Assembly: GCA_002633005.1 (NCBI GenBank)
Contig: NMRA01000272.1
Span: 303,396-367,395 of the forward strand
DNA: 64,000 nt
Direction: 5' to 3'
DNA from: Phoronis australis
Lineage: Eukaryota; Phoronida; Phoronidae
The position numbers and the translations under genes are program-made. The notes beneath the pieces are model-generated. The model was not told where the DNA came from and did no database searches. It was given only the letters and a program-made list of their open reading frames with translations. This document shows, one piece after another, positions 46,634-59,965 of this stretch. Positions within the stretch are counted from its first letter, which is position 1. Every line of letters starts with the position of its first letter.

Positions 46634-49600
46634 TTATGCTGGTAGACTCAACTTCTTTCCTTTCAAAACTGAAATGAGAAACGTAGGTTTATCTACAATT
46701 ACAGATAACACCTATAAATTTGGCTAGGCTGTTCTCCCTACCGTCTGACATGAAGTTTTTAATATACTGAAACTGAGACAGAATAGAGGAAGATGTGTAC
46801 ATGAAAATAGATTATTCCTGCATTGTCTTTTTTCAACATCAAAATTCACAACACACGAAATACTGTGATCAAAGGCAACTCCAAAAAGTTCACTGAAATG
46901 TACTTTACTTTCACTTGAATTAAAACTATTGTTCAAGCATGCACTCCGAGGTACTGATGTGTAAGAATGGAGTTTTCATTAATAAGCATGCAGCTACTCT
47001 AATTCTACCAGAGCACTAGTGTAACTGGGTAACCTGAAGAAACAATTTTACCCACCACGCTACCATGCCATTACCAACAGAGACGAGCATAACATAAAAA
47101 CACCTCTTCATTACCTATTTGTCATTTAGACCTTATGCAAGATACTTAGGTTGATTTTCAACCAGCATGCACAAATGCTTTCATCGTTAGTTAATTGCCA
47201 TTCACATTTGTGACGAACACGGTATTTTTGGTTAATGGGGAATAAAGATGGTATCCTTGAAAAGGCTGGAATGACTTGAGAGCAAAGGGAACCCAACAAA
47301 TAGTTGTGAAGAGAGAGTTAGCAACGAAAGCAGAACATGAACCCCGGAGGGACAGATACATTTTAGTTTTTACTGCCTTCTTTAAACCTCGTTGACACTG
47401 GTTGGCAAGATTAACTTCTCTCCCTTCGCCACTGAAAAGTAAAGATTCGAGGTCGTAAACCACCTGTGAACACCACTTGGCATTTTCCCATATGAAAACA
47501 TGTACATGATCACCTCAGCAAATTGCCCAATCATACCGTTGTTTTTAACTGTGCCAGAAGAAGTACAAAAATTAAAAAAATAATCAATACTCGTAATTTG
47601 ATAGTGTGGTCTGCATGTGGTACAAACTTGTACAACTTAACTGAATTCACCAGCACAGCTTGACCATATGGCATCTCCGTGTGAACGGGTTATGTTTGTC
47701 GTAGTGCTACCAGAGACACCACAAGAGCAAATCTTTTTTAATATTTCAGTTTCACAAAAACAAGAGCACACTGACAATAATCGGACCACTTTTCACGCCG
47801 TAACTGTCCCGGCTTTTACATCTGTCAAATAAGTTCCCTAATTAAGGCCACCAGCCATGTGGAACTTAATGAAACATTCGTGTTTAACCTGAACGTACTG
47901 AATTGATTTCCAGGCTACTTTTGGTATGGAGAACTGGTGTTCACAGGCGCACTATGCACACCATAGTAGCAGAAGCCGATGACTTCCAACCAGTGTCTAC
48001 AAGCTACCTGTTTAGTTAGTTTAATTTTGGTGACTTTCCTACAACACTGACACTGTATTCAGTGAGTGGATATAAAGGATGACAAACAACACGTAAAATA
48101 GAAAGAGTCCAAGATCAACAAGAAGTTAAAAATCAACAACACAAATGCCATCTGATGTTGTTTTGTTAGTTACCAAATACAAACACGTCAACTGAGGTTA
48201 ATTTAACACAAGGTTTGCCCAGACTTCAAAAGAGACCGTAAGTATCAAAATGAAACTCGAGCTTGACTCTCCTTCGTTCTTTGTGTTTTAAGTCAGAACT
48301 GGAACATAAACTTAAGCTAACCCTTTTCACCTAATGTATACGATGATGATGATGACTTGAATAAGGCAACATAATTTTAGGATTGTTCAGATAATGTGCA
48401 AACTATGGCATAGAGAAACTTAGAAAACCAACATCATTCTTGGCTTCAATAATCAGGGCTCCCAACCCATTTCAGTAGGTACATAATTTCTAACCTTCGT
48501 GCTATAGATCCGTATTTGTGCTATTAAAAACTCAGCTCATCACATTGATGTTTTGGGGTTGGAATAAATGACTTCTCCCCAGCAAACCAGTGCACAACAA
48601 ATCTCAGAATCTCATAGCAATTCCTGATCAATGCAGATCTTGTAGGTGCTCGGGTTCTCAGTCCTGAAGTCAGTGTGACTTCATTCCCCCATATTCTAAA
48701 TGTAACCTAACAGACCTTTTGTAAAAAGATGAAACAAGATGGATTTTTGTCCCACTTCCCTTGGCGTCATGGTGTTAATGAGGACTTAACAGAGGGAAAA
48801 GGAAACACTTGAAGGATTTCATGCTAGCTTTCCTCCTGCAGGCTTCTAAACCTTGACGCGAGATTATGCAACATGATGGTGGTTTTGTTTCAATTTTCCA
48901 CCAAGTTTGGAAACCTGCAAGTGGTCCATTCCTTGTAATACTGTTTCTGAAACTCCACTCTCGGCACTTGACATGATTCCCACAGCTAGTAAATCCCACT
49001 ATGCTAAGCCATAAAGTGCATTTTTCATTGGTCATTCATTCACAAAAAACTTCAACTGACCAATCACGAAAGAGAAAGCCCAATATGCAAATTACATTGT
49101 ACAGGTACTTGTTGGTCAAATCTTGCACTCTCCACTCACAACATTTACCAAAATTTTCAACCTTGATAATCGCCGATCTGGTGGTTCAAAACACCAATAA
49201 TTTTAAAAGCATTCCTTATTTTCAGCCGATTTTTAAAAGAACTAAATGCTCAAAATCCATAATACTTCAAGACCCGTAAGTAGTGATTTTTAAGAGATCA
49301 AAGTACGTAAAACATGGGTTAATACCTAATTATCGGTTTTCATGAAGATCGTAAAAAACCTCAATAAATATTGACGCAGACCAGAAATTAATGTCAGCCA
49401 TGCACTCTTCAACTTTCACCATAAATTCAGACCTGTGTACCACTAAAACTGCTTTAGAGTATTCTGCATAACAGATCTGCAGAAAAATTACAAAAAATAG
49501 TTGCCAACCTTCATAACTTTGTCTAGGAACTAACTAGATACTAAAGCAAAGATAAAACCTAAAATTGCCACTAGGGGGCACAGTGAAAGTCGTATCTATG

Positions 49601-52600
49601 CAGAAGTCATTGTCATCTGCCCTATAGGAACATGTCTGTGAATTTTCAAGCAGATCCTCCAAGGGATTTAAAGATATAGCAGACGACACTGGACAGAAAT
49701 GACTACGCTATGCACACACATATATGTGGGCACATAACCAAAAATGACAGCTTGAAAAAGACTGAGGAGTACTGCAAGAGACAGAGAGATTCCACAAACA
49801 ACAGCACACTATTGATGTCAACACACAATTACCAAATCCCTACCTTTTGTTATATATAAGTAGAAGAAATCGCAGTAAAGAATGGTTTGAACGCATCCAG
49901 CCACAACAGCAATCAGATCAAAGTAACTTTCAGTGTAATATCTGTAGACCCAGTTGAATAGGTAGAGGGCGCGGTAGGCACCAAGGGCAAACAGGTAGTG
50001 ACTGGTGATGGTCTCCGCCTCACCGGTTTTGCTGACCATGAACAGCTGGGGCAAAATGGCAACAGATTCCAGGTAAATGGAGAATGTCCAAAGAATCTGC
50101 AAGAAAAAGGAATTGAAAAAGACATAAAATTCACCAGATATCAAGAAAGTAGCTGGTAAAAGAATGTTAGGATGTAACGGGCTCTCCGTACACATCCAAT
50201 AGTAGACCATAGGATACCGCATCAAATTCATATAAAGATCGGTTGGAAAAGCATCCATTCCATAATATTTTAATCATTTTAATCTAATTACACAAAACTT
50301 GTAACAGGTTTGATTTGTAGTAGCCATTTAAATATATTTAAGAAAAAAATCACCAGCCACTAAGTGGATATTTAATGCAAAAGAAAACAGTACAGCAAAA
50401 TGTAGACTGTAATTCAGATACATAAATAGAATGCTTGATCCACAAATTTTCATCTTAACATGTTTATACAGGTACCACCACTTCACACTTCATTGATGTG
50501 TTCTCTGACTATAAAATTGGTGAGCCCAGATTGAATGGCAGGTAGGGAAACGCTCCCAAACTCACTATCAATAACATTAGTGTTCACAGTCTCAACAAGT
50601 TGTAATAAAGGACCACAATATACACAAACACAGCATGTCCCAAGATGGAGATAACTCAAATAAAGGCAGTAAAGACACAATGGAACAAAATTGAATAAGT
50701 ATAGTGAAAAACAGCTAAGCTAAACAAAATAAATTTTAACACTGGTTATTCCAGAGTGCTCACTGGTACAACAAAGCTCGATCAGATAATACTAGTACTT
50801 CAAAATATGCTTGAAATAAATCAGAAGTAATCTGGATTACCCATGAATTTTATAACATAACAAATGGAATGGTGTGTTCACGAGACAAATTTAAACACCT
50901 AAATTCAACAGACGGCACGTTACCTCTAATGCAGTGAAGTCGTGGTTGACAAGGAATGCCAGCCCTCCAACAGGAACAACCAGAAACTCCATCCTGAACG
51001 AGTCGTGGTTGCTGTCGTAAGTAGCACGGAACTTAACAAACATCAAGTAGAGAGTCGCATATGACGATGCTAAGAAGAAACACTTCATGACAGAGTTGTA
51101 GACGGACACAAAGTTGGTGAACAGGTCCAAATACCGAGTGGTAAAAACCAGTGCGAACAGGATCTGACTACGCCCGGATATACCTGAAAGGGGTGGAAGA
51201 AAACATCAACAGTGCACACAAGTATAAATAAGTGAAAAGGGGACCTTAAAATGAAAATTTCAATGCTTTTTGAAACTTAACTGTCCCTTCAATAAATACT
51301 GGCTTGTAGAAACACTATCTGCATTTTCAAAACTAGGCCACTTACCCTCACCAAATTTGTCTCAGGGGATAGGGGTAAGGCAAATGTAGTGGTAGTCCTT
51401 TAGAAGACCAAAAATCCCATCTCATCTCAGAGGGGAGCAAGTCGAGGTCAATCTTATAGTGGTAGACGAATTAAATCAAAGCGTAGTTTCTTCGACAGAA
51501 TGCAGATTTATTGCCACTGCTACATACAACTATTTAATGTTGTGAGAGCATAAAAGCGTCTTCCACTTGACCCATTTAAACTTGACTTAATTTCTATTTC
51601 TGGTATGTAAGACAGGGGCCCGAGTTGACTAGGACGAAACACAAATTCTTTCATCCATGGAAACTAGACATTTTTGTGAATTGTTTGAATAGCTCACTAC
51701 ACAAAATAGCAATTTTGACAACATGGTTGTTGAAAGGAATGTATAAAAAATCTTGGGAAGTTCCCCAATGCATTCAAGAATGCAAAACACTATCCATCAA
51801 TTACCATATCGTCATCTAGTGACAAATCGCATTTCATCATGTCACTGCTATATCCGAAAAGGACTTCCTAAGAAATGATTTAATTTCCTTTTCAAAAAGC
51901 CTGAATGACCATGAAAGAGATAACACCGAGCTCAAACCCTTGATCTTACATACATTAGCACTACATGTACTAGTCTCAGCCTTGCCAAAACAGCTATATT
52001 CACAGAGCTAACCACAGGGTCCTAATTGAGTATGATACCGAGGATGTCCATTAAAAACAAGACAAGCTAACAAATACTGGTAGTCTAAGCTGCCACTGAC
52101 AACTGAATATTAAATGAACTTTAACTATGAAGCAATGTGTAGGGATGACATATTAAATAGCTATTTGTTCAAATGAAAAAAATAATTCTACATCCAAATT
52201 TAAGAAAAAATGATTAATGTATATCATTCCATGGCCTACGATGGCAGACATTGCATTCCCATAATCTCACCACTAGACTATAAGAGCTGACATAATTCAA
52301 GCTTCTTAAAATAAATTAGAATCTTACATTGAGTGTTCAATTAAGCTCATGGTACAATTATTTTATTCACACTTTCACAAACCAGCACTTTGAACTAGCA
52401 AGTCTCTATATCTGGCTTTTCCCGGACAACTTCTAAGATGTTCATTACATTGAAATCTCATCAAATTAGAACAAAACACGGTGGACATAAGCAGTTTTTC
52501 CATGGAAAGCACGTAGCACCAAATTAAATGTTTTCCCGTGTTCACAGTTCTGTACCATAGCTGCCATTAGACAGTTGTCTTCACAACAATGTTAGAAGCC

Positions 52601-54821
52601 CTTGAAAAATGAGAAAAGCACAATTTTTGTCTGAAATTGTTATATTATACAGTAACAAGGTCAATCAGAATTTCACAGCCATGGTCCCTACTGAAATGCA
52701 AATGTCTACTAATTTCACTTCTTAAGCCAGTTTCTCACCAAAATCAATACTTCCATGAAGGAACATGAATGATATTCTGAATAAATTTCAGGCCAATTAA
52801 CTGAATTTGAAAATTATTTTCAAATGACGCTTCATGAACGTTATTGCATGTTTGCAATAAGGCTAACATTCAAGTTTTTTGGAAGCAAACCTGTTTAGCA
52901 GACTTGACCTGTAAGTGTATTTGACATGACTTCCACCATCATCAAATAAAAAATAACAAGAGCAACGCGGAGCGTTGAAATGCGCCCACAATTGCACCGC
53001 ATACGGTATCCTTCTAGGGTTGTTTATTGGTACCATAAAGTGGCCAGTAGAGGGCATACTTTGCAAAATGGAAAGGCATGGTCATTGTCTCCTCAATAGC
53101 CGCGGCTAGGGGCAAAATGTGNGCAGAGAACAGACAGTTCATTATAGTAGAGACCGACAAATAAAATGATACGATGCAACAAGATAACTTGTAGAGCCTG
53201 GTCTCAAGCAATAATGAACTGCCAGTTCTTTCGAGCCCTGAAATCACACCCAACTTGACTTTTAAAACAAAAAATGAGACCTATTTCATAACCATAAGTT
53301 GCCTAAATGGAAAGATGATTTTTGTACACTGGTCAAACATATCTTTAATGTACAACTTTCTGATCACTGATCAAACCTACCGAGTTAGTAAACGACTGCT
53401 ACTATTTGAAAATTCCAAAGTATACCATCCTGACACAAATTGTCTTCTTTCCAACAATGTGCCAATTTCATAACAATCAATCAAAAATCAACAGATAAAT
53501 TTACCTCTTATAACACCAAAATGTGTATCACTAAAGCCAGTTCCAGCTCATACAATGAGAACAGCTGAAGAAGTCTGCACCTTATATTAAGAAGTGTTTC
53601 ACTTCATCTCACATCAACGAATCAACCACGCACTGAATTCACAGATTTTTTGTAAGTTTTATTTTCGGATTTGGAACAGTAACGAAGCAGAAAAGAAGGT
53701 CGGACTCAAGGCCGGCTTGTAGCCACCTTGACCATATTCGAAAATTAAGTCGAGCTTCTTTTCAGAGACACCCGAGAATCGCGAATAACAGTGCAGCGTT
53801 GATATTTGTTGTGATACGGTAGGCAAATTATACAGGTCCCGACAACTGACCATTCATTGTTGGACTGAACTTGACGCATATGCAACAGAAAAAATGCAAT
53901 GAAATCCATACTCATCAGCAAGAAAGTGTCTAAAACCTGTAATTTCAATCAAGTTATGCCTCGCTCATGGCAATAACTATCAGTCGGCAAAATACATTTG
54001 AGAGCTACCAGGGCTCTCACACCTGAGAAAATAGGTGCTACTGGTAAGTGATTCTGAACTCGAGGGGGATTTTTAATCATTAGAGGTGAATTAAATAAAA
54101 GTCGAGTAATTGAGTCCCTTTTGAACATGGTGGCGGGAACTGGTTCCCGGCTGCCATTTTTAAGAGGGACACCTTCACTTTACCTTTACACAGAATTTTA
54201 GAGTGTGGTGAGGGGAAATTTGCATGACGTTTGGTGGATATTGACTAATCTGGAAGTGGCTTCAATGACCCAGAGGTAGAACTGGCAATGCAGGTGAGTC
54301 AAGAAAAAGGCAAAATTATCTAAAGGAGTTTTGGTTAATTTTATGAAACATGTACATCGTCAGAAAGAAGGAGAAAGTTATAAAAAGTCAGCAGACTTTG
54401 GATTTGGCAGTTACTTACACAGTAACAGTCGCTCACTGCCACTGGTAACTTTGATTAGTGATCTGTATGTAGACACTGTACGAGCAAGACTACGTAGGTA
54501 ACATTAGGTCAGAGACTTCCTGGTTCTTAAAACCGAGGACTGACGTTTACACAAAAGAACCTGCTGTAATAGTCCCGACTATCGACACTTTCAGCGACAC
54601 AAGAAAACAAGGGAATCTGGGGCTGGAGACCGGTCGTTGGCGCGATGCGGGGCCGCAGCCGACTTGCACACAAACGTTAAAATGCAGCAATAGCATAACA
54701 CCACCAAAGTTACGAAATATGTTCACTAACCTGCAACTGAACGAGTCTTCCACATTTTTAGCAGCAATAAAATTATAGCCAAAAGGTGAGACATATCACC
54801 ACAAAGTCGGAAAACGTTCAT
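46634..54821 (-). CDS. KDELR2: ER lumen protein-retaining receptor (KDEL receptor)
   Basis: Four exons in transcript order: 54821-54731, 51183-50924, 50096-49844, 46668-46634. The total is 639 nt, exactly the 212 aa of human KDEL receptors. The protein binds K/HDEL-tailed ER residents in the acidic Golgi and returns them to the ER through COPI. It starts [12 protein letters not shown], with the pH-sensing His12. Ligand-pocket residues Arg47 and Asp50 (TTRYLD) and Asp193 (YCDFF) are kept, as are [17 protein letters not shown] and the lysine tail [11 protein letters not shown] used for retrieval. Seven membrane helices are expected from the family. The last exon encodes only ten residues, beyond a 3.2-kb intron, and is easily missed; without it the protein would run into intron sequence. 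It probably represents the ancestor of KDELR1-3; the symbol follows the best-matching tail and the neighbour DAGL. Confidence 0.97.
49002..49094 (-). repeat. Dispersed ~100-bp repeat with two opposed CCAAT boxes, copy 2
   Basis: It is the reverse-complement match of 430-532. It keeps ATATGCAAATTA, TGACCAATCACGAAAG, TTTTTCATTGGTCATTCA and TGCTAAGCCATAAAG. The similarity stops at both ends in step with copy 1, which suggests a discrete unit. It lies in KDELR intron 3. Confidence 0.65.
49480..49735 (+). mobile_element. ACAAGAGCAAC element, 3' portion (copy T3)
   Basis: It contains AATTGCCACTAGGGGGCACA (49562-49581), the best CTCF-core-like match in the window, then GTCATCTGCCC..AGGAACATG, AGATATAGCAGACGACACTGG and the tail CTATGCACACACATATATGTG. 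The tail and the AGCAGA..GCCGGACA-like block align with copy T1. The head is missing. It lies in KDELR intron 3. Confidence 0.6.
52955..53125 (+). mobile_element. ACAAGAGCAAC element, 5' portion (copy T4)
   Basis: It begins AACAAGAGCAACGCGGAGCG, then TTGAAATGCGCCCAC and one degraded box GTGGCCAGTAGAGGGC, followed by CATTGTCTCCTCAATAG as in T1 and T2. It stops near an undetermined base (N at 53122). It lies in KDELR intron 1. Confidence 0.55.
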
Positions 54822-54905
54822 TTTGGTTCCGTCGTCTGTAGTTTACACGTCCCAATATGGCGTCGCTCGCACCGACGTGGCAATGGTGCATTATGGGAAA
54901 CAGAC
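54822..54905 (-). promoter_or_regulatory. KDELR 5' flank with YY1-like and CCCATAATGCA motifs
   Basis: Within 85 bp upstream of the start codon lie AATATGGCG (54854-54862, plus strand), close to the YY1 core AANATGGCG, and TGCATTATGGGAAA, similar in shape to ZNF143/THAP11-type promoter motifs. Both are common in TATA-less housekeeping promoters near the transcription start. Motif similarity only. Confidence 0.35.
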
Positions 54906-55479
54906 GTGGCTTACGCACCAGGTAGCGCGTTGCAAGTGCAGCCATTATAGCCGCACTAATGTTGTCCATAATGGGGGTGCAGCTGAAGCTCCAACTGTAC
55001 GTGTTTTTAAATGAGAATACGGCTTTCTGGGCCATCAGTGTGTTATTCAATGAGCACTATTGCTTTATCAACGCGCACAATTGCTTAACCTATTTTCGAA
55101 TATTGGTTACCTGCTGAGATAACTGATTGCAGTACGCTCTGAAGGGTGCATGGCTTTCAGCCGCGCGTGCCAGCCCGCCCCGCGTCAGTCATGCATTGAT
55201 GCATGGGCTCATCCATTTCTCACTGAGTGCAAGGCGAACTGACGGAGATTATCTGATCAGTACCGGGGCAGTTACGGAATTAATGAGCCCGTCCCGTGAG
55301 CACGATCCCCTGCCGCCCCGGCCATAGGCCCCGTCGGCGGAAACGGCGTGGACCCTCATAAGTAATTTTCGTTTGTTTTTCTGACGCAGCCGTTCTAGCG
55401 ACAGTCGCCGGCGACTGAGCCGATAACCTCTCGACTTCACTCATGAGACAAGACCATTCTAATAATTAAAAACCCAGGG

Positions 55480-55629
55480 GCGGATACAGGATTTTGAGCA
55501 CGGTTAAGGGGGGGGGGCAGAGTCAGAGTTAGCCAGGATTACTAACATTCGTACTCCCGAACTGCCAAGGAATCTGAGACAATTTTAGGGGGGACCATGG
55601 CCCCCTTTGCTCCCTCTAAATCCGCCACT
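55480..55629 (+). mobile_element. Small MITE with GGCGGAT ends
   Basis: The left end AGGGGCGGATACAGGATTTT and right end CTCTAAATCCGCCACTGG are inverted. Inside each end is a homopolymer-rich stretch (AAGGGGGGGGGGCAG; TTTAGGGGGGACCATGG). It belongs with 37350-37504, and a further left end of this type (AGTGGCGGATCTAGGATATC) is at 59651. Confidence 0.55.
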
Positions 55630-55937
55630 GGAACCCCTCAACCCCTCACCCCACTTTCCCCAAAAATATGTCGATTATTGGCCATTTGTGTCGCTTTCTC
55701 GGATGCTTTGAAAGGTTAACATCAGTAGCGGGGTCAGGTCCGGGCGCTCATCACTGAAGTGGCCGGGGCGCCGCCGCGGCTCTACGCTCTGTGGATGCCG
55801 CGGCCCAGCTTTCAGCTGAACAGTCGGTCAGCGGTGGCCGAGGCTGGAGCGCGCTGCAGTCCCCCTGCAGATCTGTCCCTGCGTATGTGCGAAAATTGCG
55901 AAGTCTCGAGAACTAAAAGTGTCGATTAATCCGTTAT

Positions 55938-56172
55938 GTGCGCACCCGGGGGAGGGCTCGGGGGGCTCGAATGCCGAGTGGGCAAAAAGGTCCGCCTCAG
56001 AGAAACAAAACGTCCGGGAAAACGAGACAAAAGTCAACTAAAAAGGCGCCATTCACGGCTCTGAACGTACGTTGTACCCCTATTTTATTCCTTCCGCTTT
56101 TTTGGCAGTGAAAGGTCGATCCACCGTCGTCAGATATTCGAGCCCCCCATATTAAAGGCTGTGTGCACGAAT
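55938..56172 (-). mobile_element. GGGGGCTCGAA-ended element, inverted copy
   Basis: The ends are GTGCGCACCCGGGGGAGGGC..GGGGGGCTCGAA and TTCGAGCCCCCCATATTAAAGGC..GTGTGCAC. The reverse complement of its interior has GGACCTTTTTGCCCAC and TTTTGTCTCGTTTTCC, as in 35947-36191. No ORF. Confidence 0.6.
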
Positions 56173-56534
56173 GTTACCGACCATTTAATCATGTGTCGGT
56201 TTCAGAAGCGCTGCGTTGAAAATTTTCTTCTAAGTCCCAAGAAATGGGTCGATTATTGGCCATTTGTGTCACTTTCAGAAACGTTGCGTTGAAAGTTTCA
56301 GTCCTCAAAAATGTGTCGTTTATTGGCCATTTAAATTGTGTCGGTTTCTGAAACGTACAGCTTGGGCGACGAAATCGATTTTATTAATTGGAGCATGCGC
56401 CAGGTCTTCAGTTGTTGATCTGGCGACTAGGCTCTGCGCTAATCGGGTGCCCCCCCCCCCCGCGGCAGTGACTAGTCGTGACCCCGGCGGCTGCGATGAA
56501 GCGCCGAGGTGCACATCTTACGCCAGGTCTTCAG

Positions 56535-57470
56535 CAGGCTCGTAGCCAGCATTGCGCGGGAGGTGGTTTGAATTTCTAGTACGGTAGACTTTTGATATTT
56601 TTCAAGTGTCGACGCACGGTAAGGCGCTTGACGCAGCTTAACTGGGGGGAGAGAAATCTGTATAGCCTACACAACGACTCTCAGCTCTATGTTCCCAAGA
56701 TCAGACAGAATTCTTAATATCAGAAATGAGGATGCCCTGACGATTGCTCACAAAGAACCGGACCCTAATTCGGATGTAATGTGGTCCAAAAAGAGAACCG
56801 TTGCCGCGTTATCCCGGCCCTGCCAAACTTTCTAAGCGGGCGTGCTTAAATGAGTGATTTTACACGTATCTCATTATATACTCGGACGGAAATATGTAAT
56901 CGGAGAATGATCGACTTAAATATTTTGATCTGGTTGTATTTTGCGTATTACTTAACTTGCTTACATCGCTGGAAATGGGAACTATTCCAAAGGTTTTGAA
57001 GATTCACTATGATTCTGACAGTTCACTACTCCGAAAAGATCTAAAATTTTGAACGTGTGTGTATCTGATACACTTTTACCTGCAAAATAAGCGACACTTC
57101 GGTTATTAGATGCACTAGGTGGTGTACAAACAACGCCCGGATTTCATGCGCATGCGAAATTGCTCGCAAGTCTTTCGAATACGGAAAATGAGTACGTATT
57201 TGAATATTTGAAAAACATGAAGCAGGATTAGGGGCTACTGATGAATTATCAGCCACATTACATTAATCAAAGTCCTGACCCGATTGTTGTCCCTGCTTGA
57301 GACTGAATGAGTCGTTAGTTAGATTTAAGATTCAGGATTGGCAGTGATTGGAACTGAGATCATTTATAAACAATGTAATCGAAGTTTTAAGAATTATTCA
57401 ACTTTTGCACACCCTTTAAATAGTTACTACGTCAGTTCTACTCATTAGCAAACAATCAGAGCAATGACCT
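56535..57470 (+). repeat. ~1-kb repeat unit, copy 1
   Basis: It aligns in the same orientation with 60925-62150. Shared blocks in order: CGTAGCCAGCATT, GCTTGACGCAGCTTAA, AGCTCTATGTTCC, AAATGAGGATG, ATTCGGATGTAATGTGGTCC, CATTATATACTCGGAC, CATCGCTGGAAATGGG, CACTACTCCGAA, CGACACTTCGGTTATTAGATG, CAACGCCCGG, CAATCAGA. Many indels, so an old duplication or two copies of a decayed element. Confidence 0.75.
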
Positions 57471-58230
57471 GTCGGAGTTCTGGTGTCGGAATTGTGGACA
57501 TTCGAAGTAGTGAACTTTCGGAGTACGTTCGGAGAAGTGGACTTTCAGAGAAGTCGCCATGTAACCTTGGAAATCTTTTCCATCAAGTTTGTTGCTCGTA
57601 TGACGCGTGCTATGCTGTGCGCCATTNACCGACCACATCAGGGTACCGCCATTGCATTTTTTTCTGAGCATTATATGCAGAATAATTCAAAAACAACATA
57701 AGTAATATAACCAATAGATGTAACAGTGGAGCTGCGCGGGAACAAGCGTTTGACATTTTTTACCCGGGCACAATGCGCGGGCCCAAGCGTTTTTGGTATT
57801 TTCAATTCATAGAAAGTGTAAAAGGATTTTAATGGCCTCAAAGCATAAAACTAACATCAGAAATAAACTCCCCGCACCCAAAAATATTGAAAACATGGAT
57901 GTACAACATGATCTGGTGATGATAATAGCCGAGATATGCCAATTTCCATTTTCGGCGGCGGCCATGTTGGATTTTGTGCGTAGCGGCCACTAGGGGGTTA
58001 GCACAGTTTGACGGTTTGCGGTGCTTTTTAGAAATGTTTTACCTATTCCTAACATTGTACCAATTTGCACAAACTTGTCACAAAGTGCGCGATTTTTATG
58101 AATTCCCTCTCCGCTAATTGGCTTTGATTGACAAGAGAAGACTTTCTTCATTGACAACAGTTTTTATAAAGTCTAAACCAAGTTACATGCTCGTCGGGTT
58201 TTTTTTTGTGCAAGATAATACGGTAGTTCA

Positions 58231-58297
58231 TGGGCGGCGCAGCACTGAAAAAAGTGGGGGCTATAGCCTCCCCCCAACCCCCTATGATGCGCCGCCG
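58231..58297 (+). repeat. Short hairpin element with GGCGGCGCA ends
   Basis: GGGCGGCGCAGCA and TGATGCGCCGCC are inverted repeats 40 bp apart, and the interior AGTGGGGGCTATAGCCTCCC is itself partly palindromic. The whole could fold into one long hairpin. No second copy seen here. Confidence 0.5.
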
Positions 58298-59896
58298 ATG
58301 TAAATGTCGGATTTAAACGACGGAGGACTGGCTATGGTGAACTTAATTATCATCGACGTGTACTGAATTTAATGAATGAAAACGCACAGTCTGCACTTTA
58401 CCGTCCTCTGCCATCATCAAAATAGCAGATAACAAACCTACTTTCGGCTATTTTGTTTCTTGGTTGATTTTAAGGCATTCACACGGCACTACTTTTTGGG
58501 ACCTCTCTCGCGGCTATACACCCTAGCTAGGTATAGGCATTTACTTCTAGAATTGCTCTATATGTTGTAGCCACCACGCGCGTTCAGTGCCGATGAATAG
58601 CATAAAACCTCCTCTAATTGTCTGCACCATCATATCAAGGAGTGTACTTGATAACATTAACCACCATTCGGGTGAAGTTGACCGGGTACGACCCGGTGAT
58701 TACGTGAATTGAATTCAAAATTATTACTGACTTACGGTAATCATTATAGTTAGTAGTACCAGTAGCTGCAACAATTTTGTTGTTGTTGTCCATCTTTAAC
58801 CTCCCCCGCACCCCCCTGGCTACGGGCCCGCACGTGCAGTGTTACCTTAGTTCTTAAACATTCCTGCAAGTGTTCTCGAACCCGGTCGCGTGATAAATTG
58901 ATCCGATGATTTGTCACCCAATTTATATATATCTTGAGGTATAAAACGACACACAATGTCTCCTTTCCATGCCACGATTTCTAGGGCCAGGGCATCGGCA
59001 AGAGAAGAGTCAAAATGACATTAAATTTTGAACATTGGTCCGCCTCATACCGTGCAGTGCCATGTGAACTCGATATGTGCCTTTTTGATGATACCAATCC
59101 TATTGGTGACTATCGTGGCAAGAGGAATTTGTTTAGACCTGCAGGAGTGAACGCCGGGTCCGTACTGTATTTTGGGTCTAAATACCATTTTAAGTAGTCC
59201 CTCTCCCTCTCTCAGGATCTGCACTAACACGCAACGAGCATTAATTTCTGAATCTATCATGACGGGTTAGTCACAGTCTGGCTTAGAATCGCTTACTAGG
59301 CCATGCGTTGAGGCAAGAAAACACCAAATCAGCCGGTTGGATTTGGGGTTGTTCTAAAACCCCATTGTGTAGGAGTACTTGGCTGGTGTCACTTAACTCT
59401 CATTTTAAGTGAAATGTCTGCCGGAGAAGCAAGGGACCCGGCGCCGGCAGTCTGGGATTCATTATTCAAAACATTCAAGGAAAATATGGTTCTCAACCGC
59501 GGTGACGCCAAATTATAGACATACCCATTTCCGATAGTAGGCGCAACGTGTATATCCGGCAAATGGTAATTTCTACGTTTCTTGGACCCCAATAGTATAA
59601 GCGTGGAAAACTAGGCATCCATAAATAGAAATGTGTCGTGAAATATGTCAGTGGCGGATCTAGGATATCACAAGGGGGGGGCCAACATTTTGTCCGGCTG
59701 TAAACATTTGCGCAAAGTGAACCACGATTGTAGATGCGCATAGCACCGAATGGGGGTAGGTTTGCCCCCCTCCCGCCCAGGAAATTCTTCTGTTTTTACC
59801 TCTAAAAATCAAGTATTTTCCTTGATTCCTGAAGTGTTATCCAAGAAAAAAGGCAAAAAAAAAACCGAACGTGTCAAACTGGTAAAACTGCAAGTA

Positions 59897-59965
59897 CCAA
59901 AGACTCGAACTCACGACCTTGCTCATAGAGCGCGCGTGCGTTACCGCTACACCACCACTCGTCAT
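59897..59965 (-). repeat. tRNA-derived SINE head or tRNA pseudogene
   Basis: On the minus strand, GGTGTAGCGGTAACGCACG (A-box region) is followed by GCAAGGTCGTGAGTTCGAGTC (B-box region) with tRNA-like spacing. The acceptor ends do not pair well and there is no clean anticodon arm, so a functional tRNA is unlikely. Confidence 0.5.

Noticed and set aside
59897-59965. Functional tRNA gene on the minus strand
   Set aside because: A- and B-box-like sequences are present, but the acceptor and anticodon stems do not close, so it is kept only as a SINE or pseudogene.
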